A stretch of 64,000 nucleotides of DNA from Drouetiella hepatica Uher 2000/2452 (GTDB lineage Bacteria > Cyanobacteriota > Cyanobacteriia > Elainellales > Elainellaceae), in contig JAHHHD010000012.1 in the NCBI GenBank assembly GCA_019359505.1, positions 95,235 to 159,234 of the forward strand, given 5' to 3'. Positions 8,069 through 18,762 of this stretch are shown in pieces. The position numbers were made by a program, and so were the translations under genes. How positions within the stretch are numbered: position 1 is the stretch's first letter; each line of letters begins with the position of its first letter. Under the pieces are notes generated by a model that was not told where the DNA came from, searched no databases, and worked only from the letters and a program-made list of their open reading frames with translations.

Positions 8069-9940
8069 ATGCCAGATGTCCCATCCTTAAGCGATCGCTA
8101 TCTTACGCTGATTGACCAAATCGTGCAGATGACCCTCAAAGGGCAGATTCGATCTAAAGAGCAGGTCTTTCAGATGCTTCAAGAGGGTGTGGATGTTGGG
8201 ACAGGCGAAATCTTTGAGCGGTGCTTGGGCGATCGTCTCACAGTCACTCAGCAGCAGGCAGACAGCCGCGACGATGAGCTGAAGCAAGCCAAAGCTACCC
8301 GCAGCCTCCGAGCGCTTCAGACAATTCGCGGTGAGTGGGAGCGCTGGCAGACCCAAAACCAGGTTGCTGCCGTCTTGGATACGGCACTCCGGCAAATGGC
8401 TACCGCAGACGATCGCCTCAATGTTTTCTTGCGAGTCACCGATCCTAATCTGCCCAAGCCTTTGAATCTGGCTCAGCTTCAGCAGCTTGCCAAAGAACTG
8501 CGGCATCAGGAGTCTCAGCCCTCAGCGGAGCTACAGCCTGAAGTTCAACAGGAGCTTCAGCAGATTTCCCAGGGCGTTACGCGGGGTTTGGAGTCTTGGA
8601 GTCGTTTAGAAAATCACTTGGTGAGCTGGATCTATGACCAGAGCCAAGGGCAGTTGGGCTTTGGAGGGGCACCAGGCGATCGCGGGCCCTGGATGGCATG
8701 GGCGAAGCAGGCAAACGGTACCCTGAAGTCGCTGTTTCAAGCGCTGGCGCTGGGGCAATCTCCGGTTGAGTGGGTAAGGCAGCAGAGCGGGTTTGGCTTA
8801 AGCGATTTTGTGGAGATCGCGGTCGTGCTTCGCTGTCTGCAACAGGGCTTAGTGAACTGGTTTGACAAGCTGGTTTACGATTCTAAGGTGGGCGCAAAGC
8901 TGTCTATTTCTACTTTTTTGGGATTTGCTGTCACCTGGTCGCAGCTGGCAAATGGTTTTGGTCAAGCGGTAATTCCTCGACGCGATCGGCTCGTTAACGG
9001 CTGCTTTCAGATGACGCTGCAAATTTTGCGGGTGTTTGCCCAGCGCTCTTACTTTCCGCTGTATGGCAATATTTTTGCGTCTTTTTCGGGAGAGTATTTG
9101 CGAGATGCCTTGAGCTATCTGGACGAGCCGCTGCGCCAGGAAGAGGGGACGCAGGAAAAAGCGCGAATTCTTACATTGCTTGGATCTTCGATGCGGGCGC
9201 TGGGACAAAGTGAGCGGGCGATCGATCTGCATCAGCAAGCCCTCGACATTGCCCGCACTGCTGCCGATACCGCCTGTGAGATTGCTAATTTGAACCATCT
9301 GAGCCGTGCCTGTGTCGCCCAGTCTAGCTATGCTGAAGCGATTAATTACAGCCAACGCGCCGTAATTCTCAGTCGTCAGAAGGGCGATCGCCTAGGCGAA
9401 GCCAATGCATTAGCCAATTTGGGTTACAGCGAAGTATTCCAAGCACAGCAGCTTGAACAAACTGACCCCGATCGATTTGAGATGGCAATTGATCGGTTGC
9501 AGCAGGGGCTAGAGCTGTCAGAAAAGTTGGGCGATCGTCAGAGTCAGGCACTCTGTCTCAGCAGTTTGGGCATTGCTCAGATTTTGATAGAAGCGCCCCA
9601 AGAGGCGATTGGCTACCTGGAAAAAGGTATTCAATCCGCTCAAGTGTCAGGGGATGTTTACTTACAGGGACAAAATTTAGCCTACCTGGCTGAAGCCTAC
9701 TATCGGCTGCAAAATCCACCTCAGGCAGTTCAGATGGCTTGCTTGGGTATGTATTTACTAGAGCAAATTGGCTCTGTAAGCTGGCGGCAACCCGCAGGTT
9801 TGCTCACCGTCCTGCGCGGACAGTTGGGCAAAGAAGCGTTCGACACTTTGTTGAAGCAGAAGCGATCGGAGATTATTGCGGCGATCGGCGTGGATGGCTA
9901 TGATCACTTACCTGACTTGTTAGAGCTGTACTCTAGCTGA
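8069..9940 (+). CDS. TPR-repeat protein (623 aa)
   Basis: A large soluble helical protein. The N-terminal 330 residues have no motif I can name, apart from a Gln-rich coiled-coil-like part near residues 60-180. The C-terminal half carries about five tetratricopeptide repeats of the 40-residue kind (GSSMRALGQSERAIDLHQQA, ANLGYSEVFQAQ, SSLGIAQILIEAPQEAIGYL), which form protein-binding superhelices. It lies 62 bases behind sigF in the same direction, so co-transcription is plausible. A scaffold or adaptor role is inference only. It converges on glyS with 21 bases between stops. Confidence 0.75.
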   Translation: MPDVPSLSDRYLTLIDQIVQMTLKGQIRSKEQVFQMLQEGVDVGTGEIFERCLGDRLTVTQQQADSRDDELKQAKATRSLRALQTIRGEWERWQTQNQVAAVLDTALRQMATADDRLNVFLRVTDPNLPKPLNLAQLQQLAKELRHQESQPSAELQPEVQQELQQISQGVTRGLESWSRLENHLVSWIYDQSQGQLGFGGAPGDRGPWMAWAKQANGTLKSLFQALALGQSPVEWVRQQSGFGLSDFVEIAVVLRCLQQGLVNWFDKLVYDSKVGAKLSISTFLGFAVTWSQLANGFGQAVIPRRDRLVNGCFQMTLQILRVFAQRSYFPLYGNIFASFSGEYLRDALSYLDEPLRQEEGTQEKARILTLLGSSMRALGQSERAIDLHQQALDIARTAADTACEIANLNHLSRACVAQSSYAEAINYSQRAVILSRQKGDRLGEANALANLGYSEVFQAQQLEQTDPDRFEMAIDRLQQGLELSEKLGDRQSQALCLSSLGIAQILIEAPQEAIGYLEKGIQSAQVSGDVYLQGQNLAYLAEAYYRLQNPPQAVQMACLGMYLLEQIGSVSWRQPAGLLTVLRGQLGKEAFDTLLKQKRSEIIAAIGVDGYDHLPDLLELYSS

Positions 9941-9961
9941 GGCTTGAGGGTTAGCCGAGGG

Positions 9962-12109
9962 CTAGACTTTGACGATCGCCCCAAAGTCTGCCAGTATCCG
10001 CGCATGGTTTCGCAGTAGCCCCAGCAAGTTGAGGCGATTGCGGCGAATTTCTGGATCGGCATCCATCACCATAACGCTTTGCGCTCCATCAAAGAAGTTC
10101 TGGATCACAGGTGCAACCTCAATCAGCGCTTCGAGTAGTTTCTGATAGTTGCGCTCTGCCTGGGCGGCACGAGTTTGGGGCACCAGCTTGACGATCGCCT
10201 CATAAAACGCCTGCTCGGAGGGCTGTTGAAACAAGCTAGGACGGACGATCGCCAATGGCTCTAGCTGCACGGTATCTAGATCACCCTGGGCTGCCAGCCG
10301 AGACGCACGATTCACCGTTTCATAGATAGCATCCAAGATTTGATTCTGGCGAATGCTTTGTAGAAACTGAGCGCGGTCGCGCACGTCCAGTGGGTTTTGC
10401 AAAGCGCGATCGGCATACTCTGGATCGCTGCCTAGCACCGCATTCACCAGGTCGTAATCAATACCTTGATCTTCTTGAAGTAAAGTCCGCACCCGCTGTA
10501 GGAAGAAGTCTCGAAGCTGTTCGTTGAGGGGAACTGTGGCTGCTTTAGGGTAAACTGCCACAAAGTCAGCAGTAACCTGTGCTAAGAGACGATCGAGGTT
10601 AAGCGCCAGATCGGCTGACCAGATGATGTTAAGCACAGCATTGGCAGCACGACGCAGGGCAAATGGATCGGAAGATCCGGTAGGCAGCATCCCCAGGCTA
10701 AAAATTCCCACCAGCGTATCTAGGCGATCGGCTAGCCCTACCACCTGACCTGTCAAGGTTTGCGGCAGATCGTCCCCTGCGCCACGGGGCAGGTAATGCT
10801 CAAAAATTGCGGTTGCCACTTCGGGAGATTCACCGCTGCTGAGGGCATATTTTTGCCCCATGGTGCCCTGCAATTCCGGAAACTCGCCCACCATCTGAGT
10901 CACGAGATCAGCTTTGCAAAGCAGCGCCGCCCGCTGAATTATCTCCCGCTGAGCGGTGCTGAGCTGAAGCTGGTCGGCAATGCGATCGCCCACTCTAACA
11001 ATCCGATCGACCTTTGCCCGTACCGAGCCTAAATCCTCCTGAAATGTGACAGTCTCTAGCCGCGGCAAGTAGCTTTCTATGGGCTGCTTGCGATCGGCTG
11101 CAAAGAAATATTTGCCGTCCGACAGACGCGCCCGGATAACGCGGGCATTTCCAGCGGCAACGATATCCGCCTTAGCTGGATCGCCATTAGAAATGGTGAT
11201 GAAGTAGGGCAAAAGTTCGGAGGAACCTTCTGCCTTAACGACTGGGAAATAGCGTTGATGGCTCTCCATCTCCATGATCACGACTTCGGACGGTAGCTCC
11301 AAAAATTCTGAGTCAAATTTGCCCGTCACGGCAGAGGGAGATTCCACTAAATCACGCACTTCCTGAAGCAGACTGGGCGTAATCACGGCATAACCGCCCA
11401 CGCGCTGCGCCGCCGCCTGGGTCTGGCTAACAATTTCAGCTTGTCGAATCTCTGGATCAACTTCGATCGAGGCGGCTCTCAAATTCTCTAGATACTCAGA
11501 GGCATGGGCGATCGCCAGTGGCTCTGGATGTAAAACGCGATGCCCTTGGGTGAGGCGATCGCTAGTAACGCTTTCGGAGCCATTGATCAGCGTTAGCGGC
11601 AGCACGGCATCATCTAAGAGTGCCACTAGCCAACGAATCGGACGAGGAAACCGTAGGTCGCCATCGCCCCAGCGCATGAACCGCTTGCCTTCCAAGCCAA
11701 AGATCCATTGGGGCACCTGTTCGGTCAAAATATCGGCACTAGGACGACCTGCAATCTTCTGATTGACAAAGATGAAATCGCCCTTATCCGTCGATCGCAC
11801 CTCGAAAGCATCCAACGACACGCCCCGCGATCGGGCAAACCCTTCTGCCGCTTTGGTGGGCTTTCCGTCTTTAAAGGCGGCTTGAACAGAAGGCCCTTTC
11901 ACCTCTTCTTCTCGATCGGGCTGTTGCGACGGCAATCCTTTAATGAGTAGCGCTAGTCGTCTGGGCGTTCCGTAAACCTCAATGGACTCAGGCATAAGGA
12001 AAGTTTCGCTCAAGCTGACAGGAATGCGCGATCGCCACTGCCCCAACGCCTCTTCCACAAAGCTTGCAGGCAGTTCTTCAGTCCCAACTTCCAACAGAAA
12101 CGTGACCAT
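9962..12109 (-). CDS. glyS: Glycyl-tRNA synthetase beta subunit
   Basis: Beta chain of the bacterial alpha2beta2 glycyl-tRNA synthetase, needed for tRNA binding and charging. The start is the ATG at 12109, giving the family N-terminus [20 protein letters not shown]; a GTG two codons earlier is open but unneeded. Family motifs include [20 protein letters not shown] and [13 protein letters not shown]. The C-terminal DALR-type helical domain ends in [12 protein letters not shown]. Its length of 715 aa is typical. glyQ is not in the window, as is common when the two are unlinked in cyanobacteria. Confidence 0.96.
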   Translation of the reverse strand: MVTFLLEVGTEELPASFVEEALGQWRSRIPVSLSETFLMPESIEVYGTPRRLALLIKGLPSQQPDREEEVKGPSVQAAFKDGKPTKAAEGFARSRGVSLDAFEVRSTDKGDFIFVNQKIAGRPSADILTEQVPQWIFGLEGKRFMRWGDGDLRFPRPIRWLVALLDDAVLPLTLINGSESVTSDRLTQGHRVLHPEPLAIAHASEYLENLRAASIEVDPEIRQAEIVSQTQAAAQRVGGYAVITPSLLQEVRDLVESPSAVTGKFDSEFLELPSEVVIMEMESHQRYFPVVKAEGSSELLPYFITISNGDPAKADIVAAGNARVIRARLSDGKYFFAADRKQPIESYLPRLETVTFQEDLGSVRAKVDRIVRVGDRIADQLQLSTAQREIIQRAALLCKADLVTQMVGEFPELQGTMGQKYALSSGESPEVATAIFEHYLPRGAGDDLPQTLTGQVVGLADRLDTLVGIFSLGMLPTGSSDPFALRRAANAVLNIIWSADLALNLDRLLAQVTADFVAVYPKAATVPLNEQLRDFFLQRVRTLLQEDQGIDYDLVNAVLGSDPEYADRALQNPLDVRDRAQFLQSIRQNQILDAIYETVNRASRLAAQGDLDTVQLEPLAIVRPSLFQQPSEQAFYEAIVKLVPQTRAAQAERNYQKLLEALIEVAPVIQNFFDGAQSVMVMDADPEIRRNRLNLLGLLRNHARILADFGAIVKV

Positions 12110-12503
12110 ACGCACCAGTAATTACATCTAGAGGGTTGAAGAGCGATTGCCGCAGGCACAGTAAGACGCTCAGCCTCATTAGTTTACTGGCACATTAATG
12201 CTACTGAAAACCCATACGGCAGTGAACTCGGCGATTGTTTCAAACCCGTACAAACCCTGAGTCACGCAATCGGCTCCATGGGCGCTCCGCATTTCCCTCA
12301 TTGAGGCTACTCTCTGACAAAAGATAGAGTGGCAGCGCAGGTCAGTAAGGATACAGATTACAGCTCAGTTACTTCACTGACTCTTTACTGCGATCGGGTG
12401 TAAAAAACTACAGGTCATTCGCCATAACTAAGAGAGCAGTTTTAACAAATTCGCTTGACTGCGTCTGTTATTCCCTTATTCCTCTGTTAATGAAGCTTCA
12501 GTC
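12110..12503. other. Divergent intergenic region, glyS / DegT aminotransferase
   Basis: About 390 bases holding the promoters of two divergent genes. I see no open frame, hairpin or repeat of note. GAAGCTTCAGTC with weak purines precedes the ATG at 12504. Confidence 0.5.
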
Positions 12504-13700
12504 ATGAGTCATTCCCATTCAACCATTCCCTTCGTCGATTTTAGTCATCAACATCAGCCCATTCAGGCTCAGCTAGAGCAGGCTATGCAAAATGTTCTTC
12601 AGCGAGGCGACTACGTCTTAGGGCAGGCGCTTCTAGAATTTGAGCAGACCTTTGCTCAAGCCTGTGAAGCTTCTTACGGAGTAGGTGTTGCATCGGGAAC
12701 AGACGCTATTGCCCTGGGTTTGCAAGCCTGTGGCGTCGGTCTGGGCGATGAGGTGATTTTACCAGCTAACACCTTTGTGGCGACGCTGATTGGAGTGATG
12801 CGATCGGGCGCAACGCCTATTTTTGTAGACTGTGATCCCCACACCGCGCTCATTGACTTGACGGCTGCCGAAAAAGCCATCACAGTACGCACTCGTGCTC
12901 TAATTCCAGTGCATTTGTATGGTCAGATGGTTTCTCCCCATCGCCTGTTAGATTTAGCCAGCACTTACGACCTGCTGATTTTTGAGGACGCAGCACAGGC
13001 GCACCTAGCAGAGCGAGAAGGCTATCGGGCAGGCTCGGTGGGCATTGCAGCCGCCTTTAGCTTCTATCCCAGCAAGAATCTGGGGGCATTTGGCGATGGC
13101 GGGATGCTGGTGACGCAAGAAGAAATTGTGGCGCAAACAATGCGATCGCTGCGCAACTATGGGGCAACCCGCAAGTATTTTCACACGGACTATGGCACCA
13201 ACAGCCGTTTGGACACCCTACAGGCAGCGGTTTTGAACACAAAGCTGCCGCATTTGCCGAGCTGGAATGCCGATCGCCAGCGCATTGCTCAGCTGTACGA
13301 TACCCTGCTTGCGCCCTTGGTCAACTATGGCATTATTCCTATTGCCAATCACAGTGCTGAGGGTCACGTTTATCATCTTTACGTGATCCGAGTGCTAGAA
13401 GACTGTGCGATCGATCGCACTACTCTGCAAACTGGACTAGCCCATCTGGGGATTCAAACTGGCATTCACTACCCTATTCCTTGCCATCTTCAGCCCGCAT
13501 TTCAGCACTTAGGATATGCTGCAACAGATTTTCACCATGCCGAAATGCTCAGCCAGGAGATTTTATCGCTGCCTATGTATCCAGGGCTGGAGGAAAGCGA
13601 CGTGAGACAGGTTGTCTCTGCGATTGAGAGCTTGGTGGGTTTTACAGGACAGGGGTGTCTTCACTCAACCCAATCTCCTTCTTCCCTCATGGTGGGGTAA
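12504..13700 (+). CDS. DegT/DnrJ/EryC1/StrS-family PLP-dependent sugar aminotransferase
   Basis: Transfers an amino group to a nucleotide-linked keto-sugar; such enzymes make amino sugars for polysaccharides and glycans. Visible family elements are GVASGTDAIALGLQACGVG, the aspartate region IFEDAAQAHLAE and the PLP lysine in FYPSKNLGAFGDGG near residue 190. These are followed by RLDTLQAAVLNTKLP and the C-terminal HLYVIRV and GIHYPIPCHLQP. It has 398 aa, typical of the family. The exact sugar cannot be deduced. The WecA-like transferase at 14960 is a plausible partner in surface-glycan synthesis. Confidence 0.9.
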   Translation: MSHSHSTIPFVDFSHQHQPIQAQLEQAMQNVLQRGDYVLGQALLEFEQTFAQACEASYGVGVASGTDAIALGLQACGVGLGDEVILPANTFVATLIGVMRSGATPIFVDCDPHTALIDLTAAEKAITVRTRALIPVHLYGQMVSPHRLLDLASTYDLLIFEDAAQAHLAEREGYRAGSVGIAAAFSFYPSKNLGAFGDGGMLVTQEEIVAQTMRSLRNYGATRKYFHTDYGTNSRLDTLQAAVLNTKLPHLPSWNADRQRIAQLYDTLLAPLVNYGIIPIANHSAEGHVYHLYVIRVLEDCAIDRTTLQTGLAHLGIQTGIHYPIPCHLQPAFQHLGYAATDFHHAEMLSQEILSLPMYPGLEESDVRQVVSAIESLVGFTGQGCLHSTQSPSSLMVG

Positions 13701-14063
13701 CGCATCTGTTACATAACGTATCTGCGTAGAACGCACCTGTGTAGATTGAGTATAGATTTTGATACAAAATGAGAGCGGTATAGAGGTTAAGAGCCACACT
13801 CAGCCGCTTTCCCATTTCTCTTTTTTAAGAACATTTAAATTCGGCTTCGCCATTCAGCATAAATTATGTACTTTTGATATCAAGCTTTGAATGCACGCTA
13901 CATTAGGGCTGTAGAGCTTAGATGCTTTGCAAGAGACGTAAACGCGCTGCCATCAGGGTTTATGTTTCCTATACAGGGGTTGCCTGAGCTGCAAAATAGA
14001 GAGACAGTTGCCTGAGAATTTGTTAACATGTGCAAATATTACAGTTCGTAAAGTCATTTAAGA
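13701..14063. other. Intergenic region
   Basis: About 360 AT-rich bases after the aminotransferase. I see no reliable gene, hairpin or RNA. It presumably includes the promoter of the small membrane-protein gene that follows. Confidence 0.45.
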
Positions 14064-14360
14064 ATGCTCATTATTATATTTCTCGTCATAGGTCTGATTG
14101 CGTGGGCACTGCATCTGATGCAGGAAGCAATTCAGCGCCGCGAATTTTCCTTGATGCTTGCTGGTTTCTTGGTGTCTTCAACGGCAGCAGCCATGATGGC
14201 AGTCTATTTTCTAGTGAGTCATTATGTGGGATACATGTCTGAAATGACTGAGCGTGCCTATATTTCGAGTCAGCCCTATGAGCCGATCGAGTGGGCGACT
14301 TTTAGTGAGTCCTTGGGCAAAGGTGCTACAGATATGCCGCCTGCTTCTTTTGAAAGGTAG
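14064..14360 (+). CDS. Small two-span membrane protein (98 aa)
   Basis: Two hydrophobic segments (residues 1-20, IIIFLVIGLIAWALHLM; and about 28-52, LMLAGFLVSSTAAAMMAVYF) are separated by a short charged turn (QRRE). A polar C-terminal tail follows. The hairpin topology would place both ends on the same side of the membrane. I recognise no family. The ribosome site is weak (TTTAAGA before the ATG), but the coding pattern and membrane segments argue for a real gene. Confidence 0.55.
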   Translation: MLIIIFLVIGLIAWALHLMQEAIQRREFSLMLAGFLVSSTAAAMMAVYFLVSHYVGYMSEMTERAYISSQPYEPIEWATFSESLGKGATDMPPASFER

Positions 14361-14959
14361 AGGCTGATTCGCGCATCTCTGCGAACACTGCGTAGAAGTT
14401 AGATAAGAGTCTGCGACCGGAATCTATTTTTGCAATGCGATCGCCACACTTCAGATCGCAATGTGGAGAGTCTGTCACAAAGCTTTGGCATTAGCTATCA
14501 AACTGGGCAAACGAGAATCTGAAACTGATCCGGGGAAGCACTACTCGCGGCTGAATTTTGGGATGGCGATATCAGGTTAAAGCTCATCAGTTTTACCAAA
14601 TTCTCCCGTAAAGTATGGCAACCGCCAAGGCGTTTAGGATGGGGAAATTATGTTGGGGGGCGAAGCGCTCTACCATAATTTCTTAAGCAAACTGGCGACA
14701 GCTGTATTTGAAAACAATAAAGCAGCTGCAAAATCTAGTGCAAAATTTTGCAACAGATGATGCCAACTTAGAGTCATGTGTTAGAAATACTCTCGTGCAA
14801 AGTTATTGCGATCGCCGTTTAGGCTGCAAATATGAGTTTTAGTGCTGACCTAAATTCAACCATGACCGTGAAAAAACTCTGCTGAAACTCTAGCTTTAGG
14901 GCAGCCGTTCATGTAGACTCTGCCTGACTGTACATTTTGTCCTGCAACCCGGATTACCG
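14361..14959. other. Intergenic region containing repeat copy 2
   Basis: 600 bases between the small membrane protein and the WecA-like gene. Apart from the repeat element at 14615-14706 (annotated separately) I see no gene. The last 100 bases should hold the promoter of the transferase gene. Confidence 0.45.
14615..14706 (+). repeat. Dispersed hairpin repeat, copy 2 (degenerate stem)
   Basis: The left flank (ATGGCAACCGCCAAGGCG) and right flank (AAGCAAACTGGCGACAGCTG) match the other copies closely. The central stem (14643-14682) is imperfect: GAAATTATG pairs with CATAATTTC and the GGC-GAA-GCG tip is kept, but the middle of the stem carries several mismatches. It appears to be an older, decaying copy. 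Confidence 0.8.
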
Positions 14960-16003
14960 ATGCCCCCACAGCTTTACCATCTAGCTGCCTTCGCCATATC
15001 CACTGCTGTTGTGCTGCTGACCACACCGCTTGTTAAAAAGATTGGATTAAAAAGCGGTTACTTCGACCCACCTGGCGGTCGAAAAGTGCATCAGCATCCA
15101 ATGGTGCGCCTAGGTGGTGTGTCAATTTTCTTGGGAACGCTAATTGCGCTACTGCTAGTTTGGTGGCTGGGCGGATTTTCTGATTTATCCCCCGATCGAG
15201 AAAGCGAGATCTGGGGCGTTACCCTAGGCGGATTGGGCTTCTTCTTGATTGGGCTAGCAGATGATTTGTTCTCGCTCTCCCCATTTCTCAGGCTCTTGCT
15301 TCAAACTGCGGTAGCCTATTGTGCCTGGTCTGTGGGCGTACAGATTGAGTTTCTAAGTATTCCTTTCCTGGGCTTGACAGAACTACCCATCTGGATCAAC
15401 CTGCCTATCACTATAATTTGGCTGGTGGGCATGGCAAACGCTATTAATTGGATTGATGGGTTAGATGGGCTGGCGGCAGGTGTGTCGGGCATTGCTGCCG
15501 TAGTTATGCTGATTGTCTGTCTGTTTATGAATCAGCCTGCTGCTCTGATTGCAGCCGCTTTGGCAGGAGGCGCGCTTGGGTTTCTCCGCTACAACTTCAA
15601 TCCGGCACAAATTTTTATGGGGGATGGGGGAGCCTACTTTATGGGCTTCACGCTGGCTGGCGTCGGCGTAATTGGTTTGGTCAAAGGTTTAACCACCGTT
15701 GCGGTTTTGTTGCCCTATCTGATTTTGGCAGTCCCTATTCTGGATATGTCAGCGGTGATCATTGAACGGCTGCGTCATGGAAATTCGCCCTTCAAGGCAG
15801 ATAAGCGCCATTTGCACCATCGTCTGCTCAAGGCGGGCGTCCCCCATCGATTCACGGTCTTGTTTATCTATGCGCTGACGCTGTGGGTAGGCAGCCTAGC
15901 TCTGGCGTTCTCAGGGGTGCCTAGCGGCATTGTCTATGCGATCGCTGCCACAGCTCTGCTGAGCTACACAGGATGGCGAGTTAGAAAACACGCAAGGCAG
16001 TGA
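14960..16003 (+). CDS. Polyprenyl-phosphate sugar-1-phosphate transferase (WecA/MraY family)
   Basis: Membrane enzyme that loads a sugar-1-phosphate, probably GlcNAc-1-P, onto undecaprenyl phosphate to start glycan synthesis. Family motifs are GLADDLFSL, NAINWIDGLDGLAAG, FMGDGGAYFMGF and the His-rich HLHHRLLKAG. The 347-aa protein has about ten hydrophobic spans. The HLHHRLL motif is characteristic of the WecA/TagO branch and not of MraY. It is followed almost directly by cinA. Because several sugars are used in this family, the substrate remains inference. Confidence 0.9.
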   Translation: MPPQLYHLAAFAISTAVVLLTTPLVKKIGLKSGYFDPPGGRKVHQHPMVRLGGVSIFLGTLIALLLVWWLGGFSDLSPDRESEIWGVTLGGLGFFLIGLADDLFSLSPFLRLLLQTAVAYCAWSVGVQIEFLSIPFLGLTELPIWINLPITIIWLVGMANAINWIDGLDGLAAGVSGIAAVVMLIVCLFMNQPAALIAAALAGGALGFLRYNFNPAQIFMGDGGAYFMGFTLAGVGVIGLVKGLTTVAVLLPYLILAVPILDMSAVIIERLRHGNSPFKADKRHLHHRLLKAGVPHRFTVLFIYALTLWVGSLALAFSGVPSGIVYAIAATALLSYTGWRVRKHARQ

Positions 16004-16012
16004 GTGAACCAC

Positions 16013-17302
16013 ATGAGTGAAGTGGATCAGAATGAAACCAGCCAGAGCGCCGAAATTATTTCAGTAGGCACAGAGCTATTGCTCGGCGAAATTTTGAATA
16101 GCAATGCCCAGTTTTTAGCCCAAGAGCTGGCTGATCTGGGTATTTCTCATTACTACCAAACGGTGGTGGGCGATAACGTACTGCGACTTCAAAAAGCGAT
16201 CGCCATTGCCTGCGAGCGATCGTCTCTGCTGATTTTTACCGGGGGGCTAGGCCCAACGCCAGACGACTTAACAACCGCAACCCTTGCCGATTTCTTCGGA
16301 GCAACCTTGGTGGAGCGTCCAGAAGTTCTGCAAGACATTGCCGAAAAGCTGACTCGACGGGGGCGATCGATGGCTCTCAGCAACCGGAAGCAGGCATTGC
16401 TGCCGGAAGGCGCTGCCATTCTACCTAACCCGACCGGAACGGCTCCCGGTGTAATTTGGCAACCTCGGACTGGAGTGACTATCCTCACCTTTCCAGGTGT
16501 GCCCAGCGAAATGAAGGCAATGTGGCGACAAACTGCTGTACCTTACCTCCGTCGCCAAGGATGGAGTCAGGGGGCAATCTACAGCCGCACTCTGCGATTT
16601 TGGGGCATCGGTGAATCGACTCTGGCAGAGAAGGCATCTGCCCAAATTCAGCTCAAGAACCCCACTGTGGCTCCCTATGCCGGGAGGGGTGAAGTCCGAC
16701 TCCGCATTTCTACCAAAGCCGCAACCGAGAGCGAAGCGCTCCAGCTGATTGCTCCGGTAGAGCAGCAGTTGCGAGACATCGGCGGTCTAGATTGCTACGG
16801 CACAGATGATGACACTTTGGCGGCAGTGGTGGGCGATCGCCTCAAAAATTCTCAGCAAACTGTTTCGGTCGCAGAATCCTGCACGGGCGGAGGGCTGGGC
16901 AGCCTTTTGACGGCAATTCCAGGCAGCTCGGCATACTTCTGGGGCGGCATTATTTCCTACGATAATCGGGTGAAGGTTAATCTACTGGGCGTGGATGCCA
17001 ACGTTTTGGCACAACAAGGAGCTGTGAGCGCTGAGGTTGCCTGTCAGATGGCGGTGGGAGTACGCGATCGTCTAGGCACCACCTGGGGTTTGAGCATTAC
17101 GGGTATTGCTGGGCCAGATGGCGGCACAGACACGAAGCCCGTAGGGCTGGTATACATTGGGTTAGCAAGTCCTGACTCTGTAGAGAGTTTTCAGTATCAA
17201 TTTGGGACATTCCGAGGACGAGAGACAGTGCGGGAATTGAGTGCTTACACTGCTCTAGATCTGCTGCGACGGAAGCTCATTCTTGCTACTGCCACCCCGT
17301 AG
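16013..17302 (+). CDS. cinA: CinA-like protein (competence/damage-inducible; NMN amidase domain)
   Basis: Two-domain protein. The N-terminal MoCF-like domain (ELLLGEILNSNAQFLAQEL, FTGGLGPTPDDLTT) has been linked to ADP-ribose pyrophosphatase activity. The C-terminal PncC-type domain (AESCTGGGLGSLL, GITGIAGPDGG) deamidates nicotinamide mononucleotide in NAD recycling. The ATG at 16013 is chosen; a GTG at 16004 directly after the stop of the upstream gene would add three residues. The 10-base spacing suggests translation coupled with the transferase gene. The 3' end overlaps the convergent RTX gene by 17 bases. Confidence 0.93.
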   Translation: MSEVDQNETSQSAEIISVGTELLLGEILNSNAQFLAQELADLGISHYYQTVVGDNVLRLQKAIAIACERSSLLIFTGGLGPTPDDLTTATLADFFGATLVERPEVLQDIAEKLTRRGRSMALSNRKQALLPEGAAILPNPTGTAPGVIWQPRTGVTILTFPGVPSEMKAMWRQTAVPYLRRQGWSQGAIYSRTLRFWGIGESTLAEKASAQIQLKNPTVAPYAGRGEVRLRISTKAATESEALQLIAPVEQQLRDIGGLDCYGTDDDTLAAVVGDRLKNSQQTVSVAESCTGGGLGSLLTAIPGSSAYFWGGIISYDNRVKVNLLGVDANVLAQQGAVSAEVACQMAVGVRDRLGTTWGLSITGIAGPDGGTDTKPVGLVYIGLASPDSVESFQYQFGTFRGRETVRELSAYTALDLLRRKLILATATP

Positions 17303-18608
17303 CGGCTGTGCTAATGACTGTTTTGAGATCGGGCGTGATTTCCAGCACGTAGCCGAAGGGCGAACTGCCAGACGTAACCTGAGTCATGGCGGTGCCATCG
17401 GGTCGGCGAGGAGCATAGTAAGACTGGGCGTTGATGACCAGATTTCCGGCGGCATTGACTGCTAAGTTGGCGATCGCCAGACTGTTAGTCTTGCCGCTGC
17501 TCAGAATAGCCGATAGATAAACCGCCTCCGTCATTTCTCCAGTCGCAGAATTCAGTTTTGCCAATACTGCCACCTTTGCGCCGCCGCCAGAACCATAGCT
17601 CCTCAGCCAGGATTGGGTAGCCCTGCCGCTGACCCGTCGAAAATCTTGATCGGGTGTGCCCTGAGTGCCATCGACGCTGAACACGCCGTAGAGGCTGCTA
17701 CCGCTCCAAAATAAGCCGTAGCCGCGACCGTCCGTGCCTGTCACTTCATAACTCGTCTGCGTCCAGCGATTTGTGGGATTGCTGCTGTCAAAACTAATGA
17801 CGATGGGGTCTTGATTATTGCTAGAAACTTGCTGGGTGCCAATGTAAATGGTTTGGGTGCCTAGCTTGAGGCGGGCAGCTCCCGTAGCCGCGATCGCCCC
17901 TTCGCTGTCGCTGGGCGAAAACTTTGCGGTGCCAGAATTAACGGCAGCGATCGCTGGAATCGTATTGCTTCCTGGAATTGCATTGTTTCCTGAAATTGAA
18001 GCACCAGCGATCGTCCCAAAATCAGTGGCATCGATCTGGCGACTCTTCACGCCTCTGAGAATAACCAGGTACTCGCCTGTGGACTTGTTCTGAATCAGAA
18101 CATCCTTTCTCTGATCGCCTTTGCCTTGACGAATCCGCAGATCTGCAAACTTCACGCCTGTGAGGTGTAGAGTATCCTGTCTATCGGTGAAGTCGCCGAC
18201 TAGAGTGGCTTGGGCGATCGCCCTTGACCCCCATTTTGGACTCAAGACAAAGACATCGTTGCCACCCTCGCCCCACAGCAAATTTTTGCCGCTGCCGCCC
18301 GTGAGCAGATCGTTACCATTGCCGCCTCGTAAGGTGTCGTTGCCGCGATCGCCATATAGCCGATCGGCTCCAGCCAGACCCAGCAGCTTGTCATTGCCAT
18401 CGCCGCCCCGCAGCACGTCATTCTCGGCGGTGCCTCGCAGAATATTGTTTTCGCGATCGCCCGATCGCTCGACAGCTCTTGCCAAACTGCCCTGACCTGA
18501 TGGGAATCCTCCCAGAGACAGGAAGGAATGAGAGGGTGTTAAAGGGTTGACGGTCGTCTGGGGCGTCAGTGCATAGGCATGAGAAATCGAGGGTTCTGAA
18601 AAAACCAT
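17286..18608 (-). CDS. RTX-type calcium-binding repeat protein (440 aa)
   Basis: Starts at the ATG at 18608, which has AAGGAAC upstream; the longer open frame to 18785 lacks support. Near residues 55-110 it has about five nonapeptide GGxGxDxLx repeats (GGDGNDKLLGLAGADRLYGD), which fold as a calcium-bound beta-roll. The typical post-repeat segment follows (DVFVLSPKWGSRA, DFTDRQDTLHLTG). The C-terminal 250 residues, a Ser/Thr/Gly-rich part with GRGYGLFWSGSSLYGVFSVD, look like a beta-propeller or beta-sandwich. RTX proteins normally leave by type I secretion; no such exporter is in the window. The role is unknown, perhaps a surface or matrix protein. Confidence 0.8.
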   Translation of the reverse strand: MVFSEPSISHAYALTPQTTVNPLTPSHSFLSLGGFPSGQGSLARAVERSGDRENNILRGTAENDVLRGGDGNDKLLGLAGADRLYGDRGNDTLRGGNGNDLLTGGSGKNLLWGEGGNDVFVLSPKWGSRAIAQATLVGDFTDRQDTLHLTGVKFADLRIRQGKGDQRKDVLIQNKSTGEYLVILRGVKSRQIDATDFGTIAGASISGNNAIPGSNTIPAIAAVNSGTAKFSPSDSEGAIAATGAARLKLGTQTIYIGTQQVSSNNQDPIVISFDSSNPTNRWTQTSYEVTGTDGRGYGLFWSGSSLYGVFSVDGTQGTPDQDFRRVSGRATQSWLRSYGSGGGAKVAVLAKLNSATGEMTEAVYLSAILSSGKTNSLAIANLAVNAAGNLVINAQSYYAPRRPDGTAMTQVTSGSSPFGYVLEITPDLKTVISTAATGWQ

Positions 18609-18762
18609 GACTCGCAGTTCCTTAATGATGAGGTTGAACAAGCTCTGGTGGTTGCACCCAAGATTACGTGCTCCCGTTGTAGCGAACCTGCCCAGCCCCG
18701 TCATCCGAGAATTTCCCGAAGCCTCCAGCCCCGAAGCCTCCAGCCCCGATAGCTTACTCCTG